This document shows, in pieces, positions 12,571 to 24,908 of a stretch of DNA of 64,000 nt (positions are counted from its first letter, which is position 1; every line of letters begins with the position of its first letter). Source of the DNA: Protula sp. h YS-2021 (Eukaryota > Annelida > Polychaeta > Sabellida > Serpulidae); contig OX457033.1 of NCBI GenBank assembly GCA_949752745.1, positions 20,303,066 to 20,367,065 of the forward strand. Direction: 5' to 3'. The notes under the pieces are model-generated. The model saw only the letters and a program-made list of their open reading frames with translations. It was not told where the DNA came from and searched no databases. The translations under genes were made by a program, and so were the position numbers.

Positions 12571-15500
12571 CTACATCTTCATTAGCCAATGCAAGTCTCG
12601 ATTACGTATCTCCCGCTGGAGGGCGTTGCGGTCGCGGCTATTGTACACACTCTGGGCTATATTTTCCTCTGGTATGATCTCCACTGTGTAAGGTGCTAAG
12701 TAGGCACGAGCCCATGATGGACATACGTCATAACGCCAGACCTTTAAAAACATTAAATATTCATCAGATGTGATCTAATCATGAACCCGCTCTTATCTGG
12801 TCTCACAACGAAAACCTGTTTGAGATAGATTTAATTTTATACAATTATAGTCCTCATATTAAACAAGGTTTACGTAACTCAGCATCAACTAGAATTTTTT
12901 TTATTCCGGTCTAGCCTTACCTGCATCCACTCGTCGATAGGTTCATACTCGTGGTCTAGTCTTACCACCGTCCCTTCATGCACGTGATCTAGCTTTACCT
13001 ACACCCAGACATGCATACGTTCATACGCATAGTGGATACTTTCATACACGTAGCCTAATCTTACCTCCATCCAGTCATGGATACGTTCATACACGTGGTC
13101 CATGAAGACAGTGCTGTTGACCTTGAAGTGCACTTGCGTCACCTTGGGGTTGTAAGCCATGAGTAGCTTGATGGCTTTCTTCAGCGCCGATATGTCACGT
13201 TCATACTCAATGTAGATGTACACGTGACCTTCAACCGCCATTGCCATGTCCTGCAGTCACGCATGTTAGTCGAATCAGTACCAACTTCCTCTCAGTATCT
13301 TGCAACGTCATTTTTGTATGTATTCGTCATGTATCTTTACACACTTAAATATGCGTATAATTTATAGTATTCTTAATCAAAATGTAAAGTAAAAAGAGAA
13401 ATTGAATTGAGTTGGTAGTAGGTTGAATACTGACTTGTTCAAGGAGGTCAATGATTGGGTTGGGATTTGTAGTTCCCTCAAACAACCTCACTTCCTGTGC
13501 GCGGTCAGTGTCGGGTCGGTACGTACTCATGATGATAGGTGCTGTAATTAAACACCAGGTTAAATACTCGCTTAAAGACTCAAACATAATTAATTGAACA
13601 TAACATGTATAATATTTGTAGAATGGCATCCTGATTTTTAAGCAGCTTGAGGATATGCGCTGTGCGAGAGGGTTTGAGCCTATGTACCTAGTGCCGAGAA
13701 ATTCTTAGGCTATGTGCCGAGTGCAATCAAATCGGAGGTTATATACCGAGCCCCAAACTAGTTTGAGTATGTTTAAATTGTTTTCGGTGTTGTTTTGTCG
13801 AGTTCTAATGAAAGCATGTGTTTTTATCGAAGCAAACTAATCTATAAGCTATTCCAAAATGCACCCATATGGCCATGGACCACAATTACATTTCCCGGTA
13901 GAACATAAACACACAAGGAGTAAAACCAAAAGCAGTGCCGCGGTAAATGTATTATTATGTAACAAATGTGCAGTCAATAAATAAGGTGGATTGTTCTAGG
14001 AAAAAAAGCTGTGAAATATTGACTTGTTTATGTGTAACATTTTTTTTAAAAAACCCAGCAAAATGTAGGTGGTAATCGGCCAAAACTTGGGAATCCCACG
14101 GTTTTCCAATTAGCATAGCAAAAAATCGAATCCAAAGACCCCCATTTTTCTGGCTATTTCTGTTTTTCTAAAGGTCCAGTACATCTGATTTTGTGGTTGT
14201 TTTAGATCGTGCAATGTTGCGGAGAGTGCTAGATTTCAAAATGTTATACAGGAAGGCTATGTAAAATTAATTGTGGTCCATGGCCATATTCGATGTGTGC
14301 ATCTCAGTACTCACCAAAAACAGAGTACATCTGCGTATTCTCCAGGCATACATTACCACCCTTACAGGCCAAACCATGCACGGTGGACTCGCTGTTATCC
14401 GTGTTGAAGAAAGTGCCTCTGTTTAGTTTTAATTCTTTGAACATCTGATGTTTGATGGAATACAGCATGTTGGAACAAGCCACCAGTTTCTTTCTCCATG
14501 TTGAACCTGAATATACAAAAAACGAAAACGGTGTCAAGAGACAGCGGCTCAGCTGACAAACGCTAAGCAATACAATAAAATACGTACTTGTCCATAAAAT
14601 CAGCAAAAAATGCATTTTTTATTTTTTGAAAGTTAGTTTATTTAATTATAGCCTAAATCGCTCTTATTTATTTGAGCTAGCCTTGGGACTGAATAATAAC
14701 AACACCAATACAGGCACATTATAGAGCAAATTAGTTGAATAGGCGTCATAAAAAGTAGTACTATAATAATATGTACAGAAATGCACAATACGGATGCGTG
14801 ATACATACCTGCACCATTGCAGGATCCACAAAGATCCGCAAAACAGCTGTCTACATCTGTGTTCTTCATAAATACCGGCCCGTCCGCAAAACCTAGGATG
14901 GTATTCATCTGTTCCTTGAGGTGATCCACTAGCTTTTGTCTCTCATCGCGGGTTTGTGAGCAAAATTCAGCACTTCGTTCCTGGCACGAAGCTCTGTGGA
15001 AACGTATTCGCTCAATATGTGTCTAGTGGTATTTGGAAAATCCCCCACTTCTGGTACCAATGTCGATTACATTGGTTTATTTCATTCTGGCCTCCTGATC
15101 GTATGAGAGGCAGCTTTTTTTACGGACAACGTAAATTATGATAACTTGGCCGTTCCGAACGTCTCAACCACATATATTGCTCCTTTTCTTAAAAAAGAAA
15201 GGTTGGTATTCTCTAATGTGGCCAACATTTACAATAAAACAGCTATAACTGTTATGACTGTTGAATAATTGAGCTAAAATGGTCGAGCTTTAAACTGTTT
15301 GCAAAAAGGTTATTTCATATAAAATATTTAGCCTAAATTGATCAAAGCTATGGTTATCAGAGACACACCCTTTTAACAGCAGACATTTCTTTTATTGCAG
15401 CACTTTATGACTGAATGAAAGCACGTGTCATTTTTTACATGCACGTGCCTCGATTAACGTGTCTTTGCCTTATTCTTAATTACGTAAGAGGGATGCAGAC

Positions 15501-18500
15501 CTGACTTGTATTTGGTAATGAGGCTGGTGAAAGCCAAGCTCTGGCAGGTTACAAGCGGTCTCCCAGAAATGCGGCACCACCGGAGGACCACCTGAAAACG
15601 CTACCTAAACTAGAACTCCAGCATCTAACTGATGTACAGTAGTACCTCTCTAAAAAGCCAGCTCTAAAATGAGACCACTACTGAATAAAGCCGATTTTAC
15701 TTGGTCCTATTGGTCATTCATCCCTATCATAAAAGGGTCTCTAAAATAATACCACTGTTAAAATAAGGCCCCTTTCCTTGGTTGCGACGAGGGTCTTAAT
15801 TTAGTGGTGTTACTGTATTTCAACCGAGTAGAAGTTAGCCAGGTATATTGGGCGTAGGTTATACCGGAGATCGGGCAGATTTATTGAAGCAGGGCTGAAT
15901 TTACGATACTGCTACTCCAGACATTACACTTCAACTTTGTCACGCCTCCAAGTGCTTTGTCCATTTACATAAATTAAGCGACAAGAGTCAAGATATCACA
16001 AAACATTTTCTCAGCTGAACATCTATTTTGTGAACACAACGTTTCTGCATGTATATTTTTCTAAATGTTAACTGATCATGTACCTGTTAGGATATTATCC
16101 TTAAATTCTTCAACCTGCTCAAAAACCTTAGAATTGCCGTCAACATTCCACACATCCAGCCAATAGTCCAGCTCATACATATCCGCCACCTACCGTGAAA
16201 AATTGAACAAAACAAACCACTGCTGTTCTCTTCTTACATAAAAATTATCGAAAATATAGAATTTCCTATGAGATTTACGAAATAAGAGACTTGCAAGCTT
16301 GGAACTAATGGCTAACTTTGGGAACTTTGGGTGTGAATTTCGCTTCGAGCTCAGTGTCGGGGGGTCCGAAATAGGTGTCCAACACCTTTAACCTTTAACC
16401 CGCTAACATCAATCCGGATGGCATTAACTGACCTTGACATGCATGTAGACTCTATCGCTGTGGAAACCGACGCCGAGGAAGTGTTGGTCGAGCCGGAACT
16501 GTGCGCTACAGGCCCTGAGCACCGCCATGGCCAGATTGCCCAGCACTTCGGGATCCTCGTATCCTAGAATGCGACGGTAGCCAACATGCAAGTAGCCAGA
16601 TGAACACAGAACTCCCTATGCTAGATATATTAGCAGCTAATGCATAGAACGACTCAAAAAATCCTGTGAAATATAGTTAAACACACCTCAGCATAGTTTT
16701 CCATAAAAGGAAACAAAAAATATATATATACATTTTTTCACTTGGGACCACAGTTATCTCGAAAGATGAAGGGGAAGCAGGAATATTAAACATGCCTGTA
16801 GAAAAATGAAGTAACGTACCCGTGACCCGGATTTCTGCCGCCTGACCTGCCTGGAATCTGTACATTTCATGCTCATCCCTCTCCTCGGAGTTCTCCAGGT
16901 TGAACGAGCGAGGCTTGTATGCGCTGAGAATTTCTATTGGTTCCCGTATGAAGTCACGTGTTGCTTGGAGGCATTCCACAAGCTTCGGATAAAGACGGAC
17001 GTATCTGGAGAGCAAAATATCTAATATCAATGTCAAGGTAACATTTTTTACCCTTCCTTTGATTAAAGCTCTAGTGGGCCATTTTATGAAATCAATTTCT
17101 ATAACCTATTTTCAGTTGCTGAAGGGAAGGGGCGGGGTCAACAATACCGAAGAACTGACCCACGGAAGAGTGGAGATTTTGGTAATATAACAACACAATA
17201 AAAGAGTTTGTCGACAGTTTTATGTAGGCTATGGTGACCCCTTTGAAGAGATAACGCCTAAATACACCTTCTTAAGGGCGACATGAATTCTTTGAGTTGG
17301 AAATGGGTGGAGACGTAAATGTTTCCGTGTTCGCCGCTTCCGTCGTACAGATGTGCCTTTCTAGTTTCTGCCGCCAGTACTTCCGGGTACGCGTACTCGA
17401 GTTCGTAAAACAGAGGTGTGTCCACTTTGAGTAGCTGCGTAGTGAGGAATGGCACGTACACTGTAAAGTAACCTGAAACCAGAACGCCGTTGTTCCTCAG
17501 TTAAATAGGTACCCAGGGCACATATTAACCTTTCTTGGAATTTGACATTGACAGTGAATGCCAAGGTTAACCACCTTACAAAAAGACGCCCTGCATATAC
17601 AGTTGGAGTTCATTATGAATTCCTTGATAGATGGTCTAACCCATGCATTGGCTTAACTGAAACAATTTGAGGAAAAGTCAGTCAGCTGCTCACCACCGTC
17701 CGGATTCGAACCCCTGACCTTGGGTTTACTAGACCAATTTTCAGTCCAGCTGAGCAAACCGTCACCTTTTTTTCGCGTTATGCATTACGTTTCCCTACGC
17801 CAGTAAACACCAAGCAATAACAGATATCTGGAAGTCTTGATTTTTTACCTTCTTGGTTCTTGACGGAAGCCTCTATATAGTCATCATTGGGACGCGACAC
17901 CGCGTCAAAGCCCGCGCATAGCGCCAGGTGTGACAGCGTGCCTAGATCAGCTGAGCTTTCCAGCTGCAGCTGTACAAGTCTGCAGAGGAAGAAAAAAGGA
18001 ATCGTTTAAGAAGCTGCATACAGCTTCGTCTGATGAAAGAAAAGAACATATGAGCCATGTCGACAGCAGCGAAACTAACCGGCCTTCGTGGTACAGAAAA
18101 TGGTGGTGATAGCGACCAGAATGACACTAATTGGGCCTAAGTATCAATAAAAACAAGACCTGTAAGACCGACAGTTTACCCTCCTTCCCTCCCACACCCC
18201 CACCCCCATTATGACTCACATAAGGAGTAGGCTCGCTGCTGTGAATGATAAACACAAAGAGTGACACCGTGCGACCCCCAGAGGTGTTGAAAATCTGAAA
18301 GAATGAGCGGCACTCACCGGCCCTCATAGTAAAGGAAGCGACACTCACCAGCCCTCCTAGTGAAGGCAGCGACATTCATTGGTCCTCATAGTGAAGGAAG
18401 CGACACTCACCGGCCCTCATAGTGAAGAAAGCGACACTCTCCGGCCCTCATAATGAAGGAAGCGACACTCACCGGCCCTCATAATGAAGGAAGCGGCATT

Positions 18501-21220
18501 CACCGGCCCTCATAGTAAAGGAAGCGGCACTCACCGGCCCTCATAATAAAGGAAGCGACACTCACCGGCCCTCATAGTGAAGGAAGCGACACTCACCGGC
18601 CCTCATAGTGAAGGAAGCGACACTCACCGGCCCTCATAATGAAGGAAGCGGCACTCACCGGCCCTCATAGTAAAGGAAGCGGCACTCACCGGCCCTCATA
18701 GTAAAGGAAGCGGCACTCACCGGCCCTCATAGTAAAGGAAGCGACACTCACCGGCCCTCATAGTGAAGGAAGCGACACTCACCGGCCCTCATATTGAAGG
18801 AAGCGACACTCACCGGCCCTCAAAGTGAAGAAAGCGACACTCACCGGCCCTCATAATGAAGGGAATCAGGAGAATGGCTTCCATTAGGGGAGGTCGATGT
18901 TGGTTCGTCCCATGCCTCCAGCACCACTACATTCTCTATAAAAGAAATAAACTTGTCGACACAGTAAAATGTATAGCACACAACTGCAGATAAGACGAAG
19001 GACTAATGCTAAGAAAATTCTGCCAAGTGCATCGTTTTGGGTGCAATGTTTAGCAATCTTTGCGTTTTTGCTTTAAAATTCTATGTTTGTCACCTATAGT
19101 AATTTCTTCGCTTTATGATTTTTACAATAAAATATTTTGTTTTTGTTACCTCCTAGTTTTTGTTTGACGAGATCAGCTAGATTGTACAGCTTGGCAGCTA
19201 GCCGCGGGGTCATCACTCTGTCAGCACAGCGCGTCCATGCCAAGTCGTCGCCTAGGCAACAGAAAAAAATAACCAATAATTCTAACCATAAACTAATGTT
19301 TGTTTCACTTCTAAGTATATGCCAGACGCTTCAATATGCAATGACATTCAGTGATACTTTGACTATATTCGAACACACTCCACGCCTCCAGGTCAAGAGA
19401 AAAAATTGCTGTCTTATCAGCCATGTTTCAAACATTAAAAATTAAATGATTATTACTTAGAAGAGAGGTGTCGCATGGAATACACTGGCGCAAGGGGGAG
19501 CCACACCATTCAGCTGTTGCCTCATCGTCCCGGAAGATCACATTATTGTATGGATAGAAAAATAACTTGTCCATAAAAGCAGCGTCATTTCTACGTAAAA
19601 TTTTGTTATCGATTCCGCCAATCGCTTGCGCGGCTTGCATGTCATGTGGTATGGATTCACCAGCCTCTAAAGCGGGGAAGTAGTCGGCGTAATCAGTGCA
19701 AAACTGTAGATCTTGCTGTGGAACACGTGCGAAGAAATCGAGAAATTCCTGCTGCTCACGTGACCAGAAAGCCGTGTCATTTGCCACGCCGATGTGCACG
19801 TGACCTGATTCGAGTTTAACAAATGGGATCTCAGCGCAGACAGCGAGCTGCCCCACACGGGCCAAGATGTGCGGGTCGGTTTCGAGTTCAATCACACTTG
19901 GGTCGTGTATTGGTTTGGTGACAGTGAGCATGGCTGCCCGGCCTTCGTAGTGAAGCGATTCCTCCCCGAATCTACCGCCAGGGTGCGACTCCGTCGGCTC
20001 ATCCCATGCCGCAATGACGTATAATTTTCCTATGCAAAACAAACAAAAACACAAAAAAATCCAAAGGTTACTCAGATGACTCATCCATAGCGACGTCATT
20101 GTGCGTATGAGCAAGTAATAATATGATTAAAAGTAAGGCTTTCTCTTATTTCTCAGTTGAAACACCTATTTAAAAAAGAAAAAATTCCCCAGTAAGACCC
20201 AAGCACTTACTGTCGGGCCAGTCGTCCACAACCCAATGCGCCACTCTGTCGATCTTCGTTGCCAATGTCTTACTGACCATCCGCGTGGAACATTTCGTAT
20301 CGCTCTCACTGCCTATGATATCATCTGTGCACTCCAAACAAGAGCGCCCTTGGGCGCCGCACCAGGAATCCCCCTCTTCTCCTTCCGAGGCAAAGAGAAC
20401 CAGGTCACCAAGAAGCTGCACAAGGCTAAGGCATTAAAATATAAAAGTCATAAATAATTCAGAGAGAATCGCACAAGAGAAAATGAAATCGAGATTAGAA
20501 CGTGACTCACAGACTTCAGTTTTTGAGAACTGTGTGTGCAAACAAGTTATGAAACGCGAAAAGGAGGCTAACCGGCAAATGCTCTTAAATATATGACAAC
20601 CCTTAGAATTCAACTTTAATTTCTAAATCGACACCAGTTGAGAAATAATTGGTAGGACTGAATTTGATGTGATAATGTAGTAATTTGTTAGAATTTCAAT
20701 AAAGCATCACTCGATCACCTATCAAATTCCTCGGTGCCTCTCTCGATTTTCTGAGTTGGTTCACCGCAGGCGTCGTTCATATCGTCGCCTATTTCGTCGT
20801 CTCCATAGCAACGAATATGGCAGATATCTCGTGTGGTCATGATAGGGGTTTCCTCCATCATGTAAAACGTATTGTTGTCGTCGGTAGGTAAAATACCAAA
20901 ATTGCTTAAAAAAATTAATTTGATATCCAAAATTGTTATCAAATAAATACTTAAAACACATATATTAAGTTCGAATGTTATATGTCTCACAATTGTAATT
21001 ATGTTCTCTGTCATTGCTTCTCCATTTTTTAACATTTTAATTGCAATTATAATGGTATCAAGGGTAAGAAACTGAAGTTTCTCACTATTTTTGTCCCAGC
21101 AGTTCTGCGTCATATATGACGTCATCCATGCGTATAGAGGACAGTACATAAGCCTCTGATTGGACGCATGCGATCTTATCTTCATCCAATACAGTGCGAC
21201 CGATAACGTTTGGCTCCACC
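12571..21220 (-). CDS. Tandem Hedgehog-N-like domain protein (17 exons, 5' end unresolved)
   Basis: Exons, in transcript order: 21086-21220, 20719-20904, 20211-20425, 19457-20029, 19150-19251, 18845-18935, 17849-17979, 17268-17472, 16820-17004, 16433-16611, 16084-16189, 15506-15591, 14809-14941, 14315-14506, 13435-13541, 13065-13250, 12571-12741. Phases agree at all 16 junctions, giving 993 aa and a TAG stop. Unit 1 matches the Hedgehog signalling domain: VEPNVIGRTVLDEDKI near residue 1, then TKCSTRM, KLYVIAAWDEP (about 180), EESLHYEGRA (about 207) and SGHVHIGV. Unit 2 shows NNVIFRDDE, TRCADRV, VVVLEAWDEP (about 406), SLHYEGR (428-434) and LSHLALCAGFD. Units 3 (about 546-667) and 4 (about 777-937) are more diverged: MYRFQAGQAAEIRV and AVEGHVYIYIE occupy the SLHYEGRAVDIT position. 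No Hint autoprocessing domain follows. Probably extracellular and non-catalytic; this is inference. The first exon with signal peptide was not found. Weakest sites are the acceptor at 16611 and the donor at 15506. Confidence 0.85.
15634..15812. mobile_element. Small terminal-inverted-repeat element in an intron
   Basis: Left end TACAGTAGTACCTCTCTAAA and right end TTAGTGGTGTTACTGTA are approximate inverted repeats. The interior contains two inward blocks of the type GGTCTCTAAAATAATACCAC. It is non-coding and lies in an intron of the Hedgehog-like gene. Confidence 0.55.
17685..17767 (-). repeat. tRNA-derived SINE head
   Basis: On the minus strand the sequence carries a box A-like TTGCTCAGCTGGA and, about 45 bases later, a box B-like GGTTCGAATCC, the arrangement of a tRNA-derived RNA polymerase III promoter. 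It cannot fold as a standard tRNA throughout, so I read it as a SINE head in an intron. A related copy is at 30725-30815. Confidence 0.55.
18300..18860 (-). repeat. 31-bp satellite made of a splice donor, ~18 copies
   Basis: On the gene strand the unit reads CTTCACTATGAGGGCCGGTG followed by AGTGTCGCTTC. The first copy is the real 3' end of the exon at 18845-18935 (...SLHYEGR) with its donor CG|GTGAGT. About 17 further copies follow in the intron, most with an intact GGTGAGTG; a few have lost it. If a later copy were used as donor, the frame would run from GGC CGG into an in-frame TGA, so only the first donor keeps the protein open. Confidence 0.9.
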
Positions 21221-21990
21221 CTGGTCAGTAAAAATTCCAATAATTACATGTGATGGCGTCAGAGTAAAGCCTTGCTCACCCATTGAATATATTTAGCGAG
21301 GTCTATTCGATTTCGATGTTGCAACAAAAACGTTGGATAGACTTCGTGACCACACAGCGACGTCTCTACAACGTTATTATATGTTCGCGACCACACACAC
21401 AAACACACAGACAACACGCACACACACAAACTAAATCTTTCACAAACATCTAAAATTGGTCGACAGACTTAGCAACTTTGAGAGATCTATTGGATAGACC
21501 CCGTAATGTTTACTTGGCAGAAGTAATACAACAAAACAGTAAAATAAAACCAACTAAAATAAATAAATAAACAACAAGGAAGAGTCCTGAACGTTGCAAT
21601 TACGTCACCTTGCATCATTTCAAGTCGCAAAATTAACCTTGGATGAAACACCGGCTGACTTAGAGCTTAAAAGATAGAGTTAAAACAGACTTGAAATGTA
21701 TATAATTAAACCATGCCTGATTTGCAACGGAGAAGAAAGGTAGAATCCAAAAATATTCTCAGGTAATTTCCAGAAAATGTTTGAGGCAAGGTCGATCTGA
21801 AAACAGACCACTCTGTATGTTTTAAAATCAAATAATTATTAGAGAATATATTTAAAATAAAATATTGCTGTAATCTTGCAGAATGATACTTTTGTAATCT
21901 AAAAACGCCTTTCTTATTACAAAACGTAGCTTTCACATACCTTGAAACCGAATATAAAAAAAAACTGAATGCAAAAATTCTAAGGTGAAT
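21221..21990. other. Short gap between the two head-to-tail genes
   Basis: Fewer than 800 bases separate the first recognised exon of the Hedgehog-like gene from the polyadenylation signal of the upstream gene. No exon with a signal peptide is evident here on the minus strand. Confidence 0.5.
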
Positions 21991-21994
21991 AAAC

Positions 21995-22000
21995 TTTATT
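21995..22000 (-). promoter_or_regulatory. Candidate polyadenylation signal AATAAA
   Basis: AATAAA on the gene strand lies about 25 bases after the TAA stop of the membrane-anchored gene that ends at 22024, supporting an independent transcript end there. Confidence 0.6.
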
Positions 22001-22023
22001 ACATTTTTTGTTTTAAAGATAGT

Positions 22024-24877
22024 TTAAATATCTAAGATGATGATGTTGATGATCATGATTATGATGACAATGAAGATAATAGTGATGATGAGGAGGACGA
22101 GTACTTCTGTGGACATCATTGACATGTTGTAGAAAAGCTCTCCATCGATATTGACATCTTCCGGATGCTGCTTCAAATTGCTCTCTTCCGGTATGAAACT
22201 AAAGCTCTGCTCTTGCCCGTCCGGGGTCCATGTACGAGCTTAACATCAACAAACATGCCACGTGGTTAAACAAAATAAATGTTCGATTTCCGATTGGTTC
22301 ACATTTAATAAGAATGATAGCCAATTCTGGTTTTATACTTTGGATAATACAAATCAGTTATTTTTCGCAACATTTCGCTTTAAGGTCAAATATCTTTCAC
22401 AATTATTTTTCTTATTTGTTTATTCAACAAATATTTAATTCACAGTTAAGAACAGCCGTACTTATCGAAAGCTCTCCGCTCTGGTCAAAACCGAAATGAA
22501 AATCGCCTTTGCCCGACATTTTCAGATCCAGAAACGAATCCATAGTGACGTTGAATTTTGGAACCAATTTCATTTCAATCTCTGGCACTAGAGGAATCGA
22601 TATCCAGACGTGCTCAGGAGCGCGGTGGAAAATCTCTTCCACAAATACAGAAATTTCCCCTTCGGAATGGCCACGCAGGTTGATATTAGTTTCGTATTGT
22701 CCTTTAAACTGAAACCAAATCATCGATATCTTTTTCATTTATCCTTTGAATACCTTGCATACAAAGGTGAAGTCTTTTTCTGTTTTCTTTTAAAAAAAGT
22801 GGCATTTTTTCTTGGCCATTTATTTGAAATATGCACGGGTCATAATTATGAAGTCACGTAAAGCAAATAAATATTTTTGGCTTAAAATTCGTAGCATGCA
22901 GTTTTTCTCTTACTTGAAGGGAATAGTTCTTCACGCCAATCAGCTGATCGATTTCAAGTTCACTGAAATATGAAAAATGATTTTTTTTTAAATAACCAAG
23001 TTGTGGTCACCTGAAATCAAATTTGATGTCTGCTGCAAAAACACATTGCCTGGTTGATAAATTAATATTCTATTTGTAACTGATGTATTTGCCTGTATAG
23101 ACAGAAGGGTGCTATTATATGTAAATTATTGAACAGTCACTTTTTAATTTTATTGTCAGTTGCAAATAGTCATGGAATTATAGACAGGAATGTCCAGGGA
23201 AGCTGTGTCCAGCTGATGATGTCGAAGTCAAAGGAAGGAAGTTGCATACACAGCAGACTTTCCACGCAGTACTTACAACAGTACTTACAACAGTACTTAC
23301 AACAGTACTTACAACAGTACTTACAACAGTACTTCAGGAAGGTAGTACATGTAACAGTCGGCACAGTACACACTCCAGTCCGGTTCTTCCGGCAGCGATT
23401 TTGTTGATTTATAGCCCCCTTCATCCGGGACTTCATCGAAATAAGACGAGTTGTATTTGAAAGCGCCATTTTTGTAACCGAAGTAGCCCCTGGAGTTATC
23501 GCCATCTTCGTTAAAATTGATGGGTAAAATTTGCTTGAATGTTTTATGAAATGCTACCTATTGAAATAAAAAAGAAACTCATTTTAAACTTCATTTTGGC
23601 TGAAGATGTTAAAGTTATAAGTACTGTGTCGGTTACACAAAATCGAACGTAGAAAAAAAGCCGATTTTGCATATGATTTTTATGGGAATATTGTTGCTAT
23701 AATTTGAAGCAATGTTTTGATAGTTACCTCATCCAAAAGCATTCTAATTTCATAAAATGAGAGCGTCGTGTTGATGCTACCATCATCTTCATACTTGATG
23801 CGTCCGAAGGGCTGAGGTTTGGGCTCGGGTATTTCGTACATTATCGGGATATCTTCGCTTGTAGCCTGCCAGGGTACAATGCTACGCCTCCGACGCCGGT
23901 GTGAATAACCCGTGGTCTCGTCAAGTCTCGGGCGGTGGTGGTAGAAGATTTTTGCTTCTTTGAATAAGTCAAACAGACTGTAAAAATGTTAGTTTAAAGT
24001 TACTCTTTGGTCAGTATTAATACAATTATCATAATCGGCAATCACACATATTTAATACCTGATTCAGAAGTAAACCACAGTGGGATTTCTGAACAAAGAC
24101 AATCATTAGAACCAACCAAAACTGGTTTTTATTTAGAGGTGGTCTTTTTTAAGAGTTATTTTTACAGCGGGATCGAATGACAAAGGAAGCGTAAAAAAGG
24201 TCTTACTTTCGAAGTGTCCATAATTTAGAAGTGACTCTATAGCGAATTCCTAACCTACGCCATAGAGAACCCCTAAGCGACCTTATGGAGAACGCCTAAA
24301 CGACCCTATAAAGAACCACTAAGTGACCCTATAACGAATTCCTAAGTGACCCTATAGAAAACCCTAAGTGACCCTATAGAGAACCCTAAGTGACCCTATA
24401 GAGAACCCCTAAGTAACCCTATATAGAACCCCTAAGCGACTCTATAGAGAACCCCTGCTGTACTACAGAGCTATCAGAAACGATTCCGATGAGTTTTCCA
24501 AAGAAGTACTGACAATCAGCAAAATTTAATACTTTGCAAATAATGCCAAATGTGAAAAGCTACACTGTATAACGCATTAAAGAAAAGAACAAATTTTGTG
24601 AGAAAAAAAAGCAAACGCATTCATTTGCCTTTGCTGAAGAGTCTTGATTTATTAGAAGCGTACTTATTTAAATTTATGAAATCATTCAAGAGTTCTTGAG
24701 AGTAAGACAATTTGCCATATGTATTCATTCGAACTTCAGGATGAACTGTCAAATTGCCAGTGTGGTCGGTACTTGAACGAGTTGCATATCCCTACTCCCT
24801 CAAAAAAAAAGAAAGAAAACGCATTCAACCGCACGTAGTTACTGCAGTTATGCTACAAACACGTAAGATTATTATTA

Positions 24878-24908
<31 letters not shown>

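Noticed and set aside
16319..16400. Additional exon between 16433 and 16189 of the Hedgehog-like gene
   Set aside because: The flanking exons already join in phase 0, and no bounded open segment was found between them.
17685..17767. Functional tRNA gene
   Set aside because: Boxes A and B are present, but I could not pair a complete acceptor stem and anticodon arm; a SINE head fits better.
18300..18860. CRISPR array at the regularly repeated 31-bp units
   Set aside because: The copies are directly adjacent with no spacers, in an animal intron, and the unit is the neighbouring exon end.
23170..23505. Minus-strand frame with (YCCK)n repeats
   Set aside because: The repeats are the intronic GTAAGTACTGTT array read through in a frame different from the one that matches flanking exons in phase.
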